From positions 87,015-151,014 of the forward strand of contig NZ_JAUOQR010000008.1 in the NCBI RefSeq assembly GCF_030547185.1: a stretch of 64,000 bases of DNA. Reading direction: 5' to 3'. Origin of the DNA: Neptuniibacter sp. 1_MG-2023. GTDB taxonomy: Bacteria; Pseudomonadota; Gammaproteobacteria; Pseudomonadales; Balneatricaceae. How positions within the stretch are numbered: the first letter of the stretch is position 1; every line of letters starts with the position of its first letter. The translations under genes were made by a program, and so were the position numbers. This document shows, piece by piece, positions 45,701-55,738 of this stretch. The notes beneath the pieces are model-generated. The model was not told the DNA's origin. It made no database searches and worked only from the letters and a program-made list of their open reading frames with translations.

Positions 45701-47635
45701 AAGTATTTCATCCACATCACCATTCGCAGAGTTAGCACCCTCACCGGCAATATAACTACCACGATTATCACCCACATAAAGCGATAGCAGTTCACCAATA
45801 CCCAGACTTGAAGGGATACTGCTATTTATCTCCTCCTCTCCATTTACAAATAGCTGCATCTGCTGGCCCGTCATATCCCATGTTACAACGAGGTGTACCC
45901 AATCAGATGAACCATAGCTAAATGTGCTTGAAGAGGAGTAACGATAATCTGCATCAGAGGTATTTTCCAAACCAAACCGGAGACGACTATCGGTTTCTTC
46001 GGTTAAGAAAAAATACTTATTATTTGGATCAGGTGTTGAGGCACTGAGCAAGACTTTACGGCCATCTGTTCCCCATGTAGTGGAGGATCGGTACCAAAAG
46101 CTTATCGTGCCGGTATTACCCACTTGGTCATCAATGTCGATCGTAGTATCAATCGCATACTGTTCAGCAGCTGTTGTATTTTGGCCTATATTCCCTGCAC
46201 GGCAAACTTTACCGTCAACAATACTAGTTACATTTCCGCTGCCTGTATCAACAATAGAGCCGTTATTGCTACCAATACTGTCAACTATTTCACCACTAAC
46301 GCCACTCCAACTACCCTCATCCAAACGGTATTCGGCAAGGGGGGTTGGTAGTACACTGGTACAGGTCACCGACGCCCGCGTACTTCCATCAGCGTTTAAA
46401 CCATTACCTTCATTTGTATAGATCTGGCTGGCATGGGAGGCATCTAACTCTGCAGCATAAATTTTAAATTCATCCATATAGCCATCAAAAGCTTGGCTAC
46501 TACTGAAACTCCCGCCAAAGGCGTCTTGCTCCTGCCCGATAACAACAGCCGATGCATCATTAATTGAAATTTGCCCAGAACTACCAGAGGTATGACAGCC
46601 GGCTAACCCACCATCCACATAAAGACACATCCCGTTCCCGCTACGGGTTACTAACAAGTGATGCCAACTGTCATCGGTCAGTGTAGTGCCAGCACTTATC
46701 GTCGCACCGCTATCTCCGACATTAAGTCTCACTTGAGTACTGTTGACGAGGTAGATCTCAATCTCCTCATCCCCAGTAGAGCTACCTAAGGCATGGAAGA
46801 TCTCTTGCTGGGATTTAGAAACGGCTGTTTTAATCCAAACCGAGACACTAAAATCATTTAAAGAGTTCACCGCACTTTGAGGTACGGTAATCCAGTCTAG
46901 CGTGCCCGTTGCGCTCAGGTCTAAACTTCGATTAATCTGCGCCACACTATCCGTGCTATCGGCACTATTTGCTGTACCATCATAAAAACTCGCGCTATCG
47001 GTTACACCCGTTGCCAGTGAACATTCATCAAACCGATACTCTAAACGCGGGCTAGGCAGAGCTATTGACGTGGTTTCTAACTCAATTTTCACATAATCAG
47101 TATAGTGTGTAGCGCTTTGATTATTATTCTGTTTCCGCCCACTGTTAACCGATAATATTTCGATCTCCCCATCATCAATATAATTAGAAATATTAGAAGA
47201 GACCGATCCAGTCAACGTATCAAGACTTGAGCTGCTGCTACTATCAAGCTGCTCGAAACTACCATTAAAGTTACGTATATAAAGAACCGCACCTCGCTGA
47301 CCATTACTTGAATGATCCCCAAACCCAACCCAAGTGGCGGTAATAGAATTTATATCGGCAGCATCTTCATTAATCGAAAATCGATACAACATTTTGGGAT
47401 AATGACGGCGAGTAGAGGCGCTATAACTGGCACTTGAACCGTTCTGAGTATTTATATTGGAGTCAGTGAAGCTGCTTAGATCACTAATCGCAGTTAACGT
47501 TGTATTGCTACCTCGTAAGGAGGTGTGATTACCAGAACTAAAGTCATAAGTGACCGTTGCCGCGTTAAGATGCAGTGACAAACCACAGAGTACTAAAAAA
47601 CACCCACACATGCTGCGCATAGTCTGGCTAAGCAT
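42701..47635 (-). CDS. Giant LamG-repeat MshQ-like surface protein
   Basis: A 1644-residue secreted protein. A signal peptide (about 1-25) is followed by a beta-rich domain (about 26-190), three LamG/concanavalin-type domains (about 195-420, 430-670, 677-900), each opening with a (L/A)xYRxDE- or WHFDE-like strand and closing with an IYTNQ/IYANQ motif, an Ig-like stretch (about 905-1000), and a long C-terminal region (about 1000-1644) resembling the MshQ-type DUF6701 domain, ending GSDRMIFWQERYQ. MshQ belongs to MSHA pilus loci, but no other msh gene is nearby. It is likely a cell-surface or pilus-associated adhesin. Transcription appears single-gene. Confidence 0.85.
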   Translation of the reverse strand: MLSQTMRSMCGCFLVLCGLSLHLNAATVTYDFSSGNHTSLRGSNTTLTAISDLSSFTDSNINTQNGSSASYSASTRRHYPKMLYRFSINEDAADINSITATWVGFGDHSSNGQRGAVLYIRNFNGSFEQLDSSSSSSLDTLTGSVSSNISNYIDDGEIEILSVNSGRKQNNNQSATHYTDYVKIELETTSIALPSPRLEYRFDECSLATGVTDSASFYDGTANSADSTDSVAQINRSLDLSATGTLDWITVPQSAVNSLNDFSVSVWIKTAVSKSQQEIFHALGSSTGDEEIEIYLVNSTQVRLNVGDSGATISAGTTLTDDSWHHLLVTRSGNGMCLYVDGGLAGCHTSGSSGQISINDASAVVIGQEQDAFGGSFSSSQAFDGYMDEFKIYAAELDASHASQIYTNEGNGLNADGSTRASVTCTSVLPTPLAEYRLDEGSWSGVSGEIVDSIGSNNGSIVDTGSGNVTSIVDGKVCRAGNIGQNTTAAEQYAIDTTIDIDDQVGNTGTISFWYRSSTTWGTDGRKVLLSASTPDPNNKYFFLTEETDSRLRFGLENTSDADYRYSSSSTFSYGSSDWVHLVVTWDMTGQQMQLFVNGEEEINSSIPSSLGIGELLSLYVGDNRGSYIAGEGANSANGDVDEILIFNSVLSNADISSIYTNQNAGKNYDGSLRPGCSALADWHFDESGWNGTADEVEDSSGNDNHGVAQNADTISSGAICRAGDFDGVTDYVTATDLSQLQTTASLIFWIKTTQSGNDVAWQAPGVAGIEENGGADDIFWGWIDASGHIGLTVGDDYAATKSNTVINDGSWHHVVLTREVVSGEYKIYIDGALDKSGTSSTGDIGNGFSSIGRMENTQGTPVYFEGQLDEVIIFEDVLADSDVSDIYANQVAGKNWNGTVREECASAVSYYEISHSSPALTCEAANITITAKDESGQSIAPESGTTISLSSELVSGTNVTNTFSPATYTFDGSAMATTVQLIRTSVGVLDIDVDDGSATDRDGEASDPNIEYADAAFKFYADGFLEEIDIQIAGKLNNQTPNAQTITIKAIQTDPDTGRCTALKPGNSVDVGFGYQCISPNTCAADDALFVNGNGTPAPGADLSETPTYLTSSVDFNVEGEGEIVINYQDAGQIQLYAQAEVDVTGGSGKATISGSSNSFVVRPFAFGFSSINAGTVNNPEGDETSGSGFTSAGSDFDVTLNAYLYQSAYDTDRDGAPDDGVDVTVNNSITPNFAGDVELSLDSFTPASGIEGNLTGESPLTFESYLTRGGTAVTGTLQYDEVGSINIKASLANYLGSIAGDITSVPVKVGRFYPDHFAIVSDSIVASCSSSFTYMQQPFAEFKYTIEARPAGVTDSTASDAQRITQNYDYNEYSGTATIQAEAENDNLGIDLGTRLGGYSNSDNWQLGEYAFDSTSTFFSRNPDAAGLEDGPFNKLQLGLSISSERDARGFSTSELTMNAADNNDCVVDGNCSAAAIGGEQILRYGRLQIQSVHGPESEDLKVPFSVQYWDGSAFVTSLDDSCTVLPLSSITFDSTLSGVTDAERTVSVGDGSTLGSLNITGVNAAASAGEFNLGFSAPGVGTGGDDNTGSFPVAVVNLDAWLRYDWNQDGSGDDANLPNAIVTFGRARGSDRMIFWQERYQ

Positions 47636-47724
47636 TTAAAACTCCTGTGTAATTAACGACAACGGCCCCTTGAGTATAAACAAGAAGTTAGCAACTTTCC
47701 GTAGATAAGATTTCTACTGGCCAT

Positions 47725-48249
47725 TTAACGCGTTGCTTGTAGGGAGGCAAGATCAAATCGCTGATCTAATATTCGTCCAATCACCGAGCCTTCAGCCAGA
47801 TGATAGGCATACTGCATATGCAAGCAGCGGATCTTATCCCAGTGCGAGATGCCACCGATGCCATACTGCTTATAAAGCGGAGTAAAACCTAACGCATCAA
47901 TACGTGACTTTTGATCATCAGTTACGGTTGACCAGCGCAGATCCACATAACGCTGCTGATCAGCAAGGTGTTCAGTAAGAAGAGCTTCATCCTCCAGCAA
48001 CTCCTGCTCCAACTGCTTTACAGCTCCTGAAGTCTCAATCTCCGCTATCGCTTGGTAGATATCTTTGCTCGATAACCAAAATAGGGTCGGGAACGGCTTA
48101 TCATCAACTAAAGCCTCCATCTGTAAAACAAGGGGAACACCCTGCTCATTCTGTACGGCAATTCCTGCTAATCCACGTGGTGTACGCCCTAGTTGCTGGC
48201 ATATAAGTTCTAATTGCTGTTCTGTCGGTTTAATCAAAGCACTTCTCAT
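47725..48249 (-). CDS. DUF501-family protein
   Basis: A protein of about 174 residues with the DUF501 signature region PRGLAGIAVQNEQGVPLVLQ, PTLFWLSSKD and RCLHMQYAYHLAEGSVIGR near the C-terminus. Its function is not established. I placed the start at the ATG at 48249; a TTG at 48282 would add residues unlike the family. It lies 57 bases downstream of recG on the same strand and probably shares its transcript. Confidence 0.8.
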   Translation of the reverse strand: MRSALIKPTEQQLELICQQLGRTPRGLAGIAVQNEQGVPLVLQMEALVDDKPFPTLFWLSSKDIYQAIAEIETSGAVKQLEQELLEDEALLTEHLADQQRYVDLRWSTVTDDQKSRIDALGFTPLYKQYGIGGISHWDKIRCLHMQYAYHLAEGSVIGRILDQRFDLASLQATR

Positions 48250-48305
48250 TATCAATGGAATATCACAACTATCTATCAGCAAAGGCTTATTAATATTTGG
48301 AATAA

Positions 48306-50384
48306 TTATACGTTGCCATAATCCTCACCCCGACCTAACCAACGCTGGACCAGAGATTCAGAACTGTCAGGCCAGTCTTGCATGTGAGAGGCGAGCATTT
48401 TAACTCGGCTTAATAGATCTGAATCCCGCTGCAGATCGGCCATTTTAAACTGCATCACGCCTGTCTGTCTTGTTCCTAAAACTTCACCGGGGCCACGTAA
48501 TTCAAGATCTTTCTCAGCGATACGGAAGCCATCGGTTGTTTCTCGCATTACACTCAGTCGCTCACGCCCCTGTTTGGAGAGTGGCGCATGGTACATCAGC
48601 ACACAATGGCTCTCTACCGAGCCTCGCCCTACACGTCCCCGCAGCTGATGGAGCTGAGCTAAACCGAGCCGCTCGGGATTTTCTATAATCATCACACTGG
48701 CATTAGGTACATCCACACCCACTTCAATCACCGTAGTGGCCACCAGCAGATCTAACTCAGCCGCTTTAAACTGACGCATAATGTCTGCTTTTTCTGCAGG
48801 CTTCATACGACCATGTACTAAACCCACTCTTAGTTCGGATAACGTTTCTTTTAACGTTTCAGCTGTGACCTCTGCCGCTTGACATTGCAAGGCTTCAGAT
48901 TCTTCGATCAGCGTACACACCCAATAAACCTGACGCTGATCTTTACATGCATTTCTCACCCGCTGGATAACTTCTTCGCGACGGTTATCAGCAATCACCA
49001 CTGTATTAACAGGTGTGCGGCCGGGTGGTAATTCATCAATAATTGAGCAATCTAAATCAGCGTAAGCGCTCATTGTTAACGTACGAGGGATAGGCGTGGC
49101 TGTCATAATTAACTGATGAGGCGCCAATTCACCATTACGGCCTTTCTCCCGTAAAGAGAGGCGTTGATGTACACCAAAACGATGCTGCTCATCAATCACT
49201 ATCAACCCTAAATCGGAAAACACGACCTCTTCCTGAAATAGCGCATGGGTACCTACAACCACGCGCGCCTCACCACTACGGATTAATTCAAGCTGCTCTT
49301 TTCGCGCTTTACCTTTTAGCTTACCTGCCAACCACGCAACTTTGACCCCTAAAGGCTCCAGCCATTGGCTAAAGTTCAAAAAGTGCTGTTCCGCAAGAAT
49401 CTCAGTAGGAGCCATCACCGTAGCTTGAAGCCCACTCTCGACGGACTGAATGGCCGCTAGGGCCGCCACAACCGTTTTGCCGGAACCTACATCTCCTTGC
49501 ACCAGTCGCAGCATAGGGAAGGCCTGAGAGAGGTCAGCAGCGACTTCATCACTAACCCGAGTTTGAGCACCGGTCAACGGAAAAGGCAGCTGATTTAGAA
49601 ACTTGGCTTTCAGCTCACCACTGCCCGGCAACTCTGGAGCCCCTTTTTGACGTGTTTTTTGACGTAGCTTCAACAGCGATAGGTGGTGGGCTAGCAGCTC
49701 CTCAAACGCCAAACGTCTCTGCGCTGGATGCATACCTTCTAATAAAAGTTGTTTTTCTGCATCAACCGGAGGTCGATGTAGAAAAGCAACGGCACTATCT
49801 AAGCCGGGAAACTGCCAACCTTGTCTTAAAGATTCGGGAACAAGTTCCTGTAAAGCACCTTGCTCAAGGTAACCTAGTGCTTGCTCAGTTAAGGCGCGTA
49901 AACGTCCTTGATGAAGCCCTTCAGTCGTGGGGTAAATCGGTGTTAAATGCTCCTCCACAGGCACAAGGTCATCAGGATCAACCTTTTTGTATTCAGGGTG
50001 AACAATCTCTAAACCATTAGCACCAGTGCGTGCCTCACCAAAACAGCGGATCCGTACCCCCGGTTTAAGGTTATTCTTCTGTGCCGCAGAGAAATGAAAA
50101 AAGCGTAGGGTCAGCATACCTGTCCCATCTTGAATCCGACAAAGCAAACTACGGCGGCGCCCTTTGCTCACATCAGCAAGCTTTACCTCACCCTCAACAA
50201 CACATTCATCTCCCGGCCTTAAAGCACCTATAGGCACAATATGCGTTCGATCTTGGTATCGTAAAGGCAGGTGAAAAAGGAGATCCTGCAAGGTACGAAT
50301 ACCTAAGTTATGGAGCTTAATTTCTAGTGCAGCTCCTACACCTTTAAGCTCGCTAACCGGTATATCGGCTAGAGATGTCGTCAT
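48306..50384 (-). CDS. recG: ATP-dependent DNA helicase RecG
   Basis: A 692-residue branch-migration helicase, close to the E. coli length. A wedge OB-fold domain (about 1-160) precedes the helicase core, with Walker A GDVGSGKT (about 297-304), motif II DEQHRFG, TATPIPRTL, and motif VI QLRGRVGRG. RecG remodels stalled replication forks and Holliday junctions. It overlaps oxyR by four bases (ATGA), so the two are translationally coupled, a known gammaproteobacterial arrangement. Confidence 0.97.
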   Translation of the reverse strand: MTTSLADIPVSELKGVGAALEIKLHNLGIRTLQDLLFHLPLRYQDRTHIVPIGALRPGDECVVEGEVKLADVSKGRRRSLLCRIQDGTGMLTLRFFHFSAAQKNNLKPGVRIRCFGEARTGANGLEIVHPEYKKVDPDDLVPVEEHLTPIYPTTEGLHQGRLRALTEQALGYLEQGALQELVPESLRQGWQFPGLDSAVAFLHRPPVDAEKQLLLEGMHPAQRRLAFEELLAHHLSLLKLRQKTRQKGAPELPGSGELKAKFLNQLPFPLTGAQTRVSDEVAADLSQAFPMLRLVQGDVGSGKTVVAALAAIQSVESGLQATVMAPTEILAEQHFLNFSQWLEPLGVKVAWLAGKLKGKARKEQLELIRSGEARVVVGTHALFQEEVVFSDLGLIVIDEQHRFGVHQRLSLREKGRNGELAPHQLIMTATPIPRTLTMSAYADLDCSIIDELPPGRTPVNTVVIADNRREEVIQRVRNACKDQRQVYWVCTLIEESEALQCQAAEVTAETLKETLSELRVGLVHGRMKPAEKADIMRQFKAAELDLLVATTVIEVGVDVPNASVMIIENPERLGLAQLHQLRGRVGRGSVESHCVLMYHAPLSKQGRERLSVMRETTDGFRIAEKDLELRGPGEVLGTRQTGVMQFKMADLQRDSDLLSRVKMLASHMQDWPDSSESLVQRWLGRGEDYGNV

Positions 50385-51286
50385 TGTTTACTCGCAGGGT
50401 TAAAACTACCAATCGCATCAATCAATACATCAATTGCCTGCGGCCGAGGATAGCTCGCACGCCATGCAACACCTACTGTTCGCTGAGGCACTGGGTCTTT
50501 AAAGGGACGTGTAACAACAAGATCTGAAGAAGCGGGGCCATAAACAGCCGACTGAGGCAGTACGGAACAACCCAATCCAGAACCCACCATCATACGTATA
50601 GTTTCGAGTGAACTTCCCTCGGTAATAGTGTGTTGGTCATGGAGCGTTTGCGATAAGGTAGGACAAGACTCCAACACTTGATCGCGAAAACAGTGACCCT
50701 CACCCAGCAGCAGCAAAGGCGTTTGCGGCAGGTCTTCACTGTTGATCGTTTTATATTGCGCCCAAGGATGGTTCTTTGGCATCAACATCTCAAAATCTTC
50801 ATCATATAAAGGGCGAGTAAGGATATCCGGTTCACTAAAAGGCAAAGCAACAATAATGGCATCCAACTCACCATTACGAATTTTCAAACGTAGGCTTTCT
50901 GTGAAGTTTTCTTCAATATACAGCGGCATATCTGGCGCTAGCTTCTGCACTTGAGAGACGAGATGGGGAAATAGATAAGGTCCAATCGTATAGATAGCAC
51001 CGACTCTTAATGGGCTTTTAAGTTGATCTTTACCCTCAAGTGCCAAATCTTTGATTGTGTCAGCCTGCTCGAGAACGCGTTGCGCCTGCTGGACAACTTT
51101 TTCGCCTACAGGCGTCAAACGAACTGAGTTTTTACTACGTTCAAATAGAGGAACACCTAGCTCCTCTTCTAATTTCTTGACCGCGATAGATAAGGTGGGC
51201 TGGCTGACAAAGCATTTTTCTGCAGCGTGGCCAAAATGCTGTTCTCGGGCCAACGTCACGATATATCGCAGTTCTGTTAGAGTCAT
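50381..51286 (-). CDS. oxyR: Hydrogen peroxide sensor OxyR
   Basis: A 301-residue LysR-family regulator. The helix-turn-helix (about 17-36, GHAAEKCFVSQPTLSIAVKK) and the redox pair of cysteines separated by eight residues in GEGHCFRDQVLESC identify OxyR. Oxidation to a disulphide switches it to activate peroxide-defence genes. Length is standard. The divergent epimerase-like gene starts only 47 bases away, so OxyR may bind and control that shared region, as well as its own gene. Confidence 0.95.
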   Translation of the reverse strand: MTLTELRYIVTLAREQHFGHAAEKCFVSQPTLSIAVKKLEEELGVPLFERSKNSVRLTPVGEKVVQQAQRVLEQADTIKDLALEGKDQLKSPLRVGAIYTIGPYLFPHLVSQVQKLAPDMPLYIEENFTESLRLKIRNGELDAIIVALPFSEPDILTRPLYDEDFEMLMPKNHPWAQYKTINSEDLPQTPLLLLGEGHCFRDQVLESCPTLSQTLHDQHTITEGSSLETIRMMVGSGLGCSVLPQSAVYGPASSDLVVTRPFKDPVPQRTVGVAWRASYPRPQAIDVLIDAIGSFNPASKQ

Positions 51287-51333
51287 TCAGCGTTATCCTT
51301 TGCTATGATGCCATTTGGTTAATTGGAGGCCTT

Positions 51334-52194
51334 ATGCAACTGAATACACAACAACACACTATTCTGATCGCAGGTTGTGGCGATGTAGGTTCAACCTTAG
51401 GTCAGTTATTAACTACTCAAGGGAAAGAAGTCATTGGCCTGAGACGTAATATAAACCAGCTTCCACAAGGCATCCAAGGAATAAGCGCAGATCTATCACA
51501 ATTTGATGATCTGAAAGCAAAGTTACAAGGTATTCATTGCGATATTGTAGTTTATGCAGCCTCTGCACCCAGCTTTACCCCTGAAGCTTATCAACAAACC
51601 TATGTCGATGGCCTAAAAAATATTATTAACAGCCTAGACTCTCCACCTAAACATCTATTTTTTACCTCTAGCTCAGGCGTCTATCACCAAAATGATCACG
51701 GCTGGGTTGATGAACAGAGTCCTTGTTTACCCTCTGCGTTTAGTGGGCAGATAATGCTAGAAGCGGAACAAACAGCTTTAAGTACAGAGTATCCGGCAAC
51801 GGCGGTACGCTTTACTGGAATCTATGGACCGAATCGTAATCACTTATTAAACAGGGTAAGCCGGGGAGATGTAGCTCCTGAATCCCCTACCCAATTTACA
51901 AATAGGATTCATCGCGATGACTGTGCGGGTGTTCTTGCACACTTAATCACAAAAGCCTTAAATGATGAGCCTCTTGAGACTATCTACCTCGCAACCGACG
52001 ATACTCCTGCCACAATGTATGATGTAACCCATTGGATGGCACAACAACTCAGCATTAAGGTCATCTCCGAATCTGCTTCTCGACGGGCAGGAAGCAAACG
52101 CTGTAGCAATCAACGCTTAAAAGAGAGTGGCTACAGCTTTAAATATCCTAGCTATAAAGAGGGTTATAGCGCGTTATTAGATCCTGATCGTTAA
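51334..52194 (+). CDS. NAD-dependent epimerase/dehydratase-like protein (YeeZ-type)
   Basis: A 286-residue extended-SDR protein. The Rossmann motif is GCGDVGSTLG (residues 14-23), altered from the usual GxxGxxG, and the active-site region reads TSSSGVYHQ, with Tyr retained. Other segments (VRFTGIYGPNR and IHRDDCAGV) fit the YeeZ-type subgroup. The reaction is unknown. TTGGAGG precedes the ATG. It is divergent from oxyR over 47 bases and ends at a strong bidirectional terminator. Confidence 0.87.
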   Translation: MQLNTQQHTILIAGCGDVGSTLGQLLTTQGKEVIGLRRNINQLPQGIQGISADLSQFDDLKAKLQGIHCDIVVYAASAPSFTPEAYQQTYVDGLKNIINSLDSPPKHLFFTSSSGVYHQNDHGWVDEQSPCLPSAFSGQIMLEAEQTALSTEYPATAVRFTGIYGPNRNHLLNRVSRGDVAPESPTQFTNRIHRDDCAGVLAHLITKALNDEPLETIYLATDDTPATMYDVTHWMAQQLSIKVISESASRRAGSKRCSNQRLKESGYSFKYPSYKEGYSALLDPDR

Positions 52195-52217
52195 GATTGC
52201 TCGATAACAACAAGCAC

Positions 52218-52247
52218 AAAAAAGCCCAACGCTGAGCTGGGCTTTTT
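52218..52247. terminator. Bidirectional terminator between epimerase-like gene and ppk1
   Basis: AGCCCA/TGGGCT stem with flanking A and T runs lies between two convergent genes. Confidence 0.88.
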
Positions 52248-52272
52248 ATTCACTTAAGATTTACACTTATCG

Positions 52273-54477
52273 TTATCGTGCAAACTCTTCAAGCAATGTT
52301 TGTTGCGCAGAGAAGACCTCTTCATCTTCAGCTGGCTGGTTTTGCAAATAACTACCATCCGCCTGCAATTCCCAGCTTTGGCAGTTATCTTTCATATAGT
52401 AATCCAGTTCACGCTTCAAACGTTCCGCATGCTTGCCAAATACTTGGAAGCCGGTTTCCACACGATTAAGCATGTTACGCTCCATCCAATCGGCACTTGC
52501 ACAAAACACCTCGGGCTTACCATTATTACCAAAATAGTAAACTCGGGTATGCTCTAAGAAACGACCAATAATAGAACGCACATGAATATTATCAGATAGC
52601 CCTTCAATACCAGGGCGTAAGCGACACATACCACGAATAATCAGATCAATTTTAACGCCCGCAGCCGACGCTTCATAAAGCGCTCGAATCATCTTAGGCT
52701 CAGTTAAACCATTAACTTTGACCATAATATGGCCCTGCTTTCCTGATTTAGCTAAACGGGTTTCATTACGAATTAGCTCGATCATTTTTGCATGCAATGT
52801 AAAAGGTGCGTTATACAGCTTTTTAAGCTTCTGTATTTTACCCATACCCGTAAGCTGCTGGAAAACCTTATGTACATCTTCACCTACATCTTGATCCGCG
52901 GTGAGATAACTATAATCTGTATACAAACGGGCGGTGCCTGAGTGGTAGTTACCTGTCCCTAAGTGGGAGTAACGCACCAACTTTTGCCCCTCTTCGCGAA
53001 TGATCAACATCGCTTTCGCATGACACTTATAGCCAACCACACCATACACAACAAGACAGCCGGCCTCTTGCAGCCGTGCCGCTAAATGCAGGTTGCTCTC
53101 TTCATCAAAACGCGCTCTAAGCTCAATAACAACAGTTACTTCTTTCCCAGACCGTGCAGCTTCCACTAACGCGTTAACAATGTCGGATTTAACACCCGTA
53201 CGGTAAAGCGTCTGCTTAATTGCAACCACATCAGGGTCTTTCGCCGCTTGACGGAGTAGGTCGACCACTGGCGTGAATGATTGGAATGGGTGCATCAAAA
53301 GCTGATCGCCAGATTTAAGCGCTTCAAAGGCATTATCCCCTTTAAGCTTACCAGGCACACCGGGTGAGAAAGGCTTCCAACGTAGATCATTACGTTCAAC
53401 CAAATCGCGAACAGCCATTAGACGCGTCAGGTTCACCGGGCCATTAACACGGTAGGTCTGAGACTCATCAAGCTTGTACTCTTTCTGCAAAAATGCGATC
53501 AGTTCTTCCGGGGTACGCTGGTCAACCTCAAGTCGTACAGCATCACCATACTTACGCGAATGAAGCTCACCACGTAATGTATTTGCAAGATCTTCCACCT
53601 CTTCCATATCAAAGGTCATATCCGCATTACGGGTAATACGGAACTGGAAACAACCTTCTACCTTCATGCCAGGGAACAGTTCATCTGCAAATTCATGGAT
53701 AATAGAGGAGAGAAAGATAAGATTATCCCCCCCATCACACAGCTCATCGGGAAGACGAATTAAGCGCGGCAGAGAGCGAGGCGCAGGAATAATAGCCATA
53801 CCAGTTTCACGACCAAAGGCATCTTTACCATCTAATTCCACAATAAAGTTTAAACTTTTATTAACAAGACGTGGAAAAGGGTGTGATGGGTCTAAGCCAA
53901 CAGGGCTAATAACCGGTACGACTTTTTCTTGAAAATAATTTTCGACCCAAGCTTTCTGGTCATCCGTCCATAAATGACGTCGAATAAAGTGGATATCCTC
54001 CTTCTCCATCTCCAAGAAGAGCATATCATTTAAGATTCGATATTGACGATCAACGACCAAGTGGCAGATCTCACTAATACGATCTAGCACTGTTTTAGGG
54101 TGCATCGCATCAGGTCCTACCGCTTCTCGGCCATATTTAAGCTGCTTCATCTGCTCAGCAACACGAATCTCAAAAAACTCATCAAGATTGCTAGAAAAGA
54201 TCAAGAGAAACATCAAGCGCTCTAGCAGAGGATGTTGCTCATCCAACGCTTGTTCAAGTACGCGAATATTAAATTGAAGATGGCTCAGCTCTCGGTTGAT
54301 ATATAACTCAGGCGCCTTTAAATCGACCGGTGTCTCTTCAACTTCCTGCTCTGTAATCGCTACACTTTCACGACTTTCCAGCAGTGCGGCTGCAGCTTCC
54401 CTCTGCTCAAACGCCGCGGCGGCTTCACTTTGTGCAAGCGCCGTTGCCGCTTCATTCTGTTCAACTGTATCAACCAT
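52273..54477 (-). CDS. ppk1: Polyphosphate kinase 1
   Basis: A 734-residue enzyme that reversibly polymerises ATP gamma-phosphate into polyphosphate. The family N-terminus LYINRELSHLQFNIRVLEQA starts near residue 57, and the phosphorylated His region is RYSHLGTGNYHSGTARLYTDYSY with a second conserved His downstream. The first 50 residues are an unusual Ala/Glu/Gln-rich extension (repeats of the type EAAAAFEQREAAAALLE) not expected in Ppk1. The last stretch is also variable. It lies downstream of hemB on the same strand. Confidence 0.94.
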   Translation of the reverse strand: MVDTVEQNEAATALAQSEAAAAFEQREAAAALLESRESVAITEQEVEETPVDLKAPELYINRELSHLQFNIRVLEQALDEQHPLLERLMFLLIFSSNLDEFFEIRVAEQMKQLKYGREAVGPDAMHPKTVLDRISEICHLVVDRQYRILNDMLFLEMEKEDIHFIRRHLWTDDQKAWVENYFQEKVVPVISPVGLDPSHPFPRLVNKSLNFIVELDGKDAFGRETGMAIIPAPRSLPRLIRLPDELCDGGDNLIFLSSIIHEFADELFPGMKVEGCFQFRITRNADMTFDMEEVEDLANTLRGELHSRKYGDAVRLEVDQRTPEELIAFLQKEYKLDESQTYRVNGPVNLTRLMAVRDLVERNDLRWKPFSPGVPGKLKGDNAFEALKSGDQLLMHPFQSFTPVVDLLRQAAKDPDVVAIKQTLYRTGVKSDIVNALVEAARSGKEVTVVIELRARFDEESNLHLAARLQEAGCLVVYGVVGYKCHAKAMLIIREEGQKLVRYSHLGTGNYHSGTARLYTDYSYLTADQDVGEDVHKVFQQLTGMGKIQKLKKLYNAPFTLHAKMIELIRNETRLAKSGKQGHIMVKVNGLTEPKMIRALYEASAAGVKIDLIIRGMCRLRPGIEGLSDNIHVRSIIGRFLEHTRVYYFGNNGKPEVFCASADWMERNMLNRVETGFQVFGKHAERLKRELDYYMKDNCQSWELQADGSYLQNQPAEDEEVFSAQQTLLEEFAR

Positions 54478-54529
54478 ACTAACTCAGCCTATTTCCTTGA
54501 TCATTTCAGCCTAAACAATAGTAGACTGA

Positions 54530-55552
<1,023 letters not shown>

Positions 55553-55738
55553 CTAATATAGATAGGTGATTGGACATAAAAAAGATGACAAGCATATGAC
55601 ATCAGGACTTAAAACTGAGTTTAAACCTATTTTTCGGTCATTCTTTATCATAATAGTAATAAAATAGATCTTATCTTAATCTCTACCCAAAAGGGTATGA
55701 CCGAACTCATATGATGCAAAGTTAAAGGACTTAAAGTT

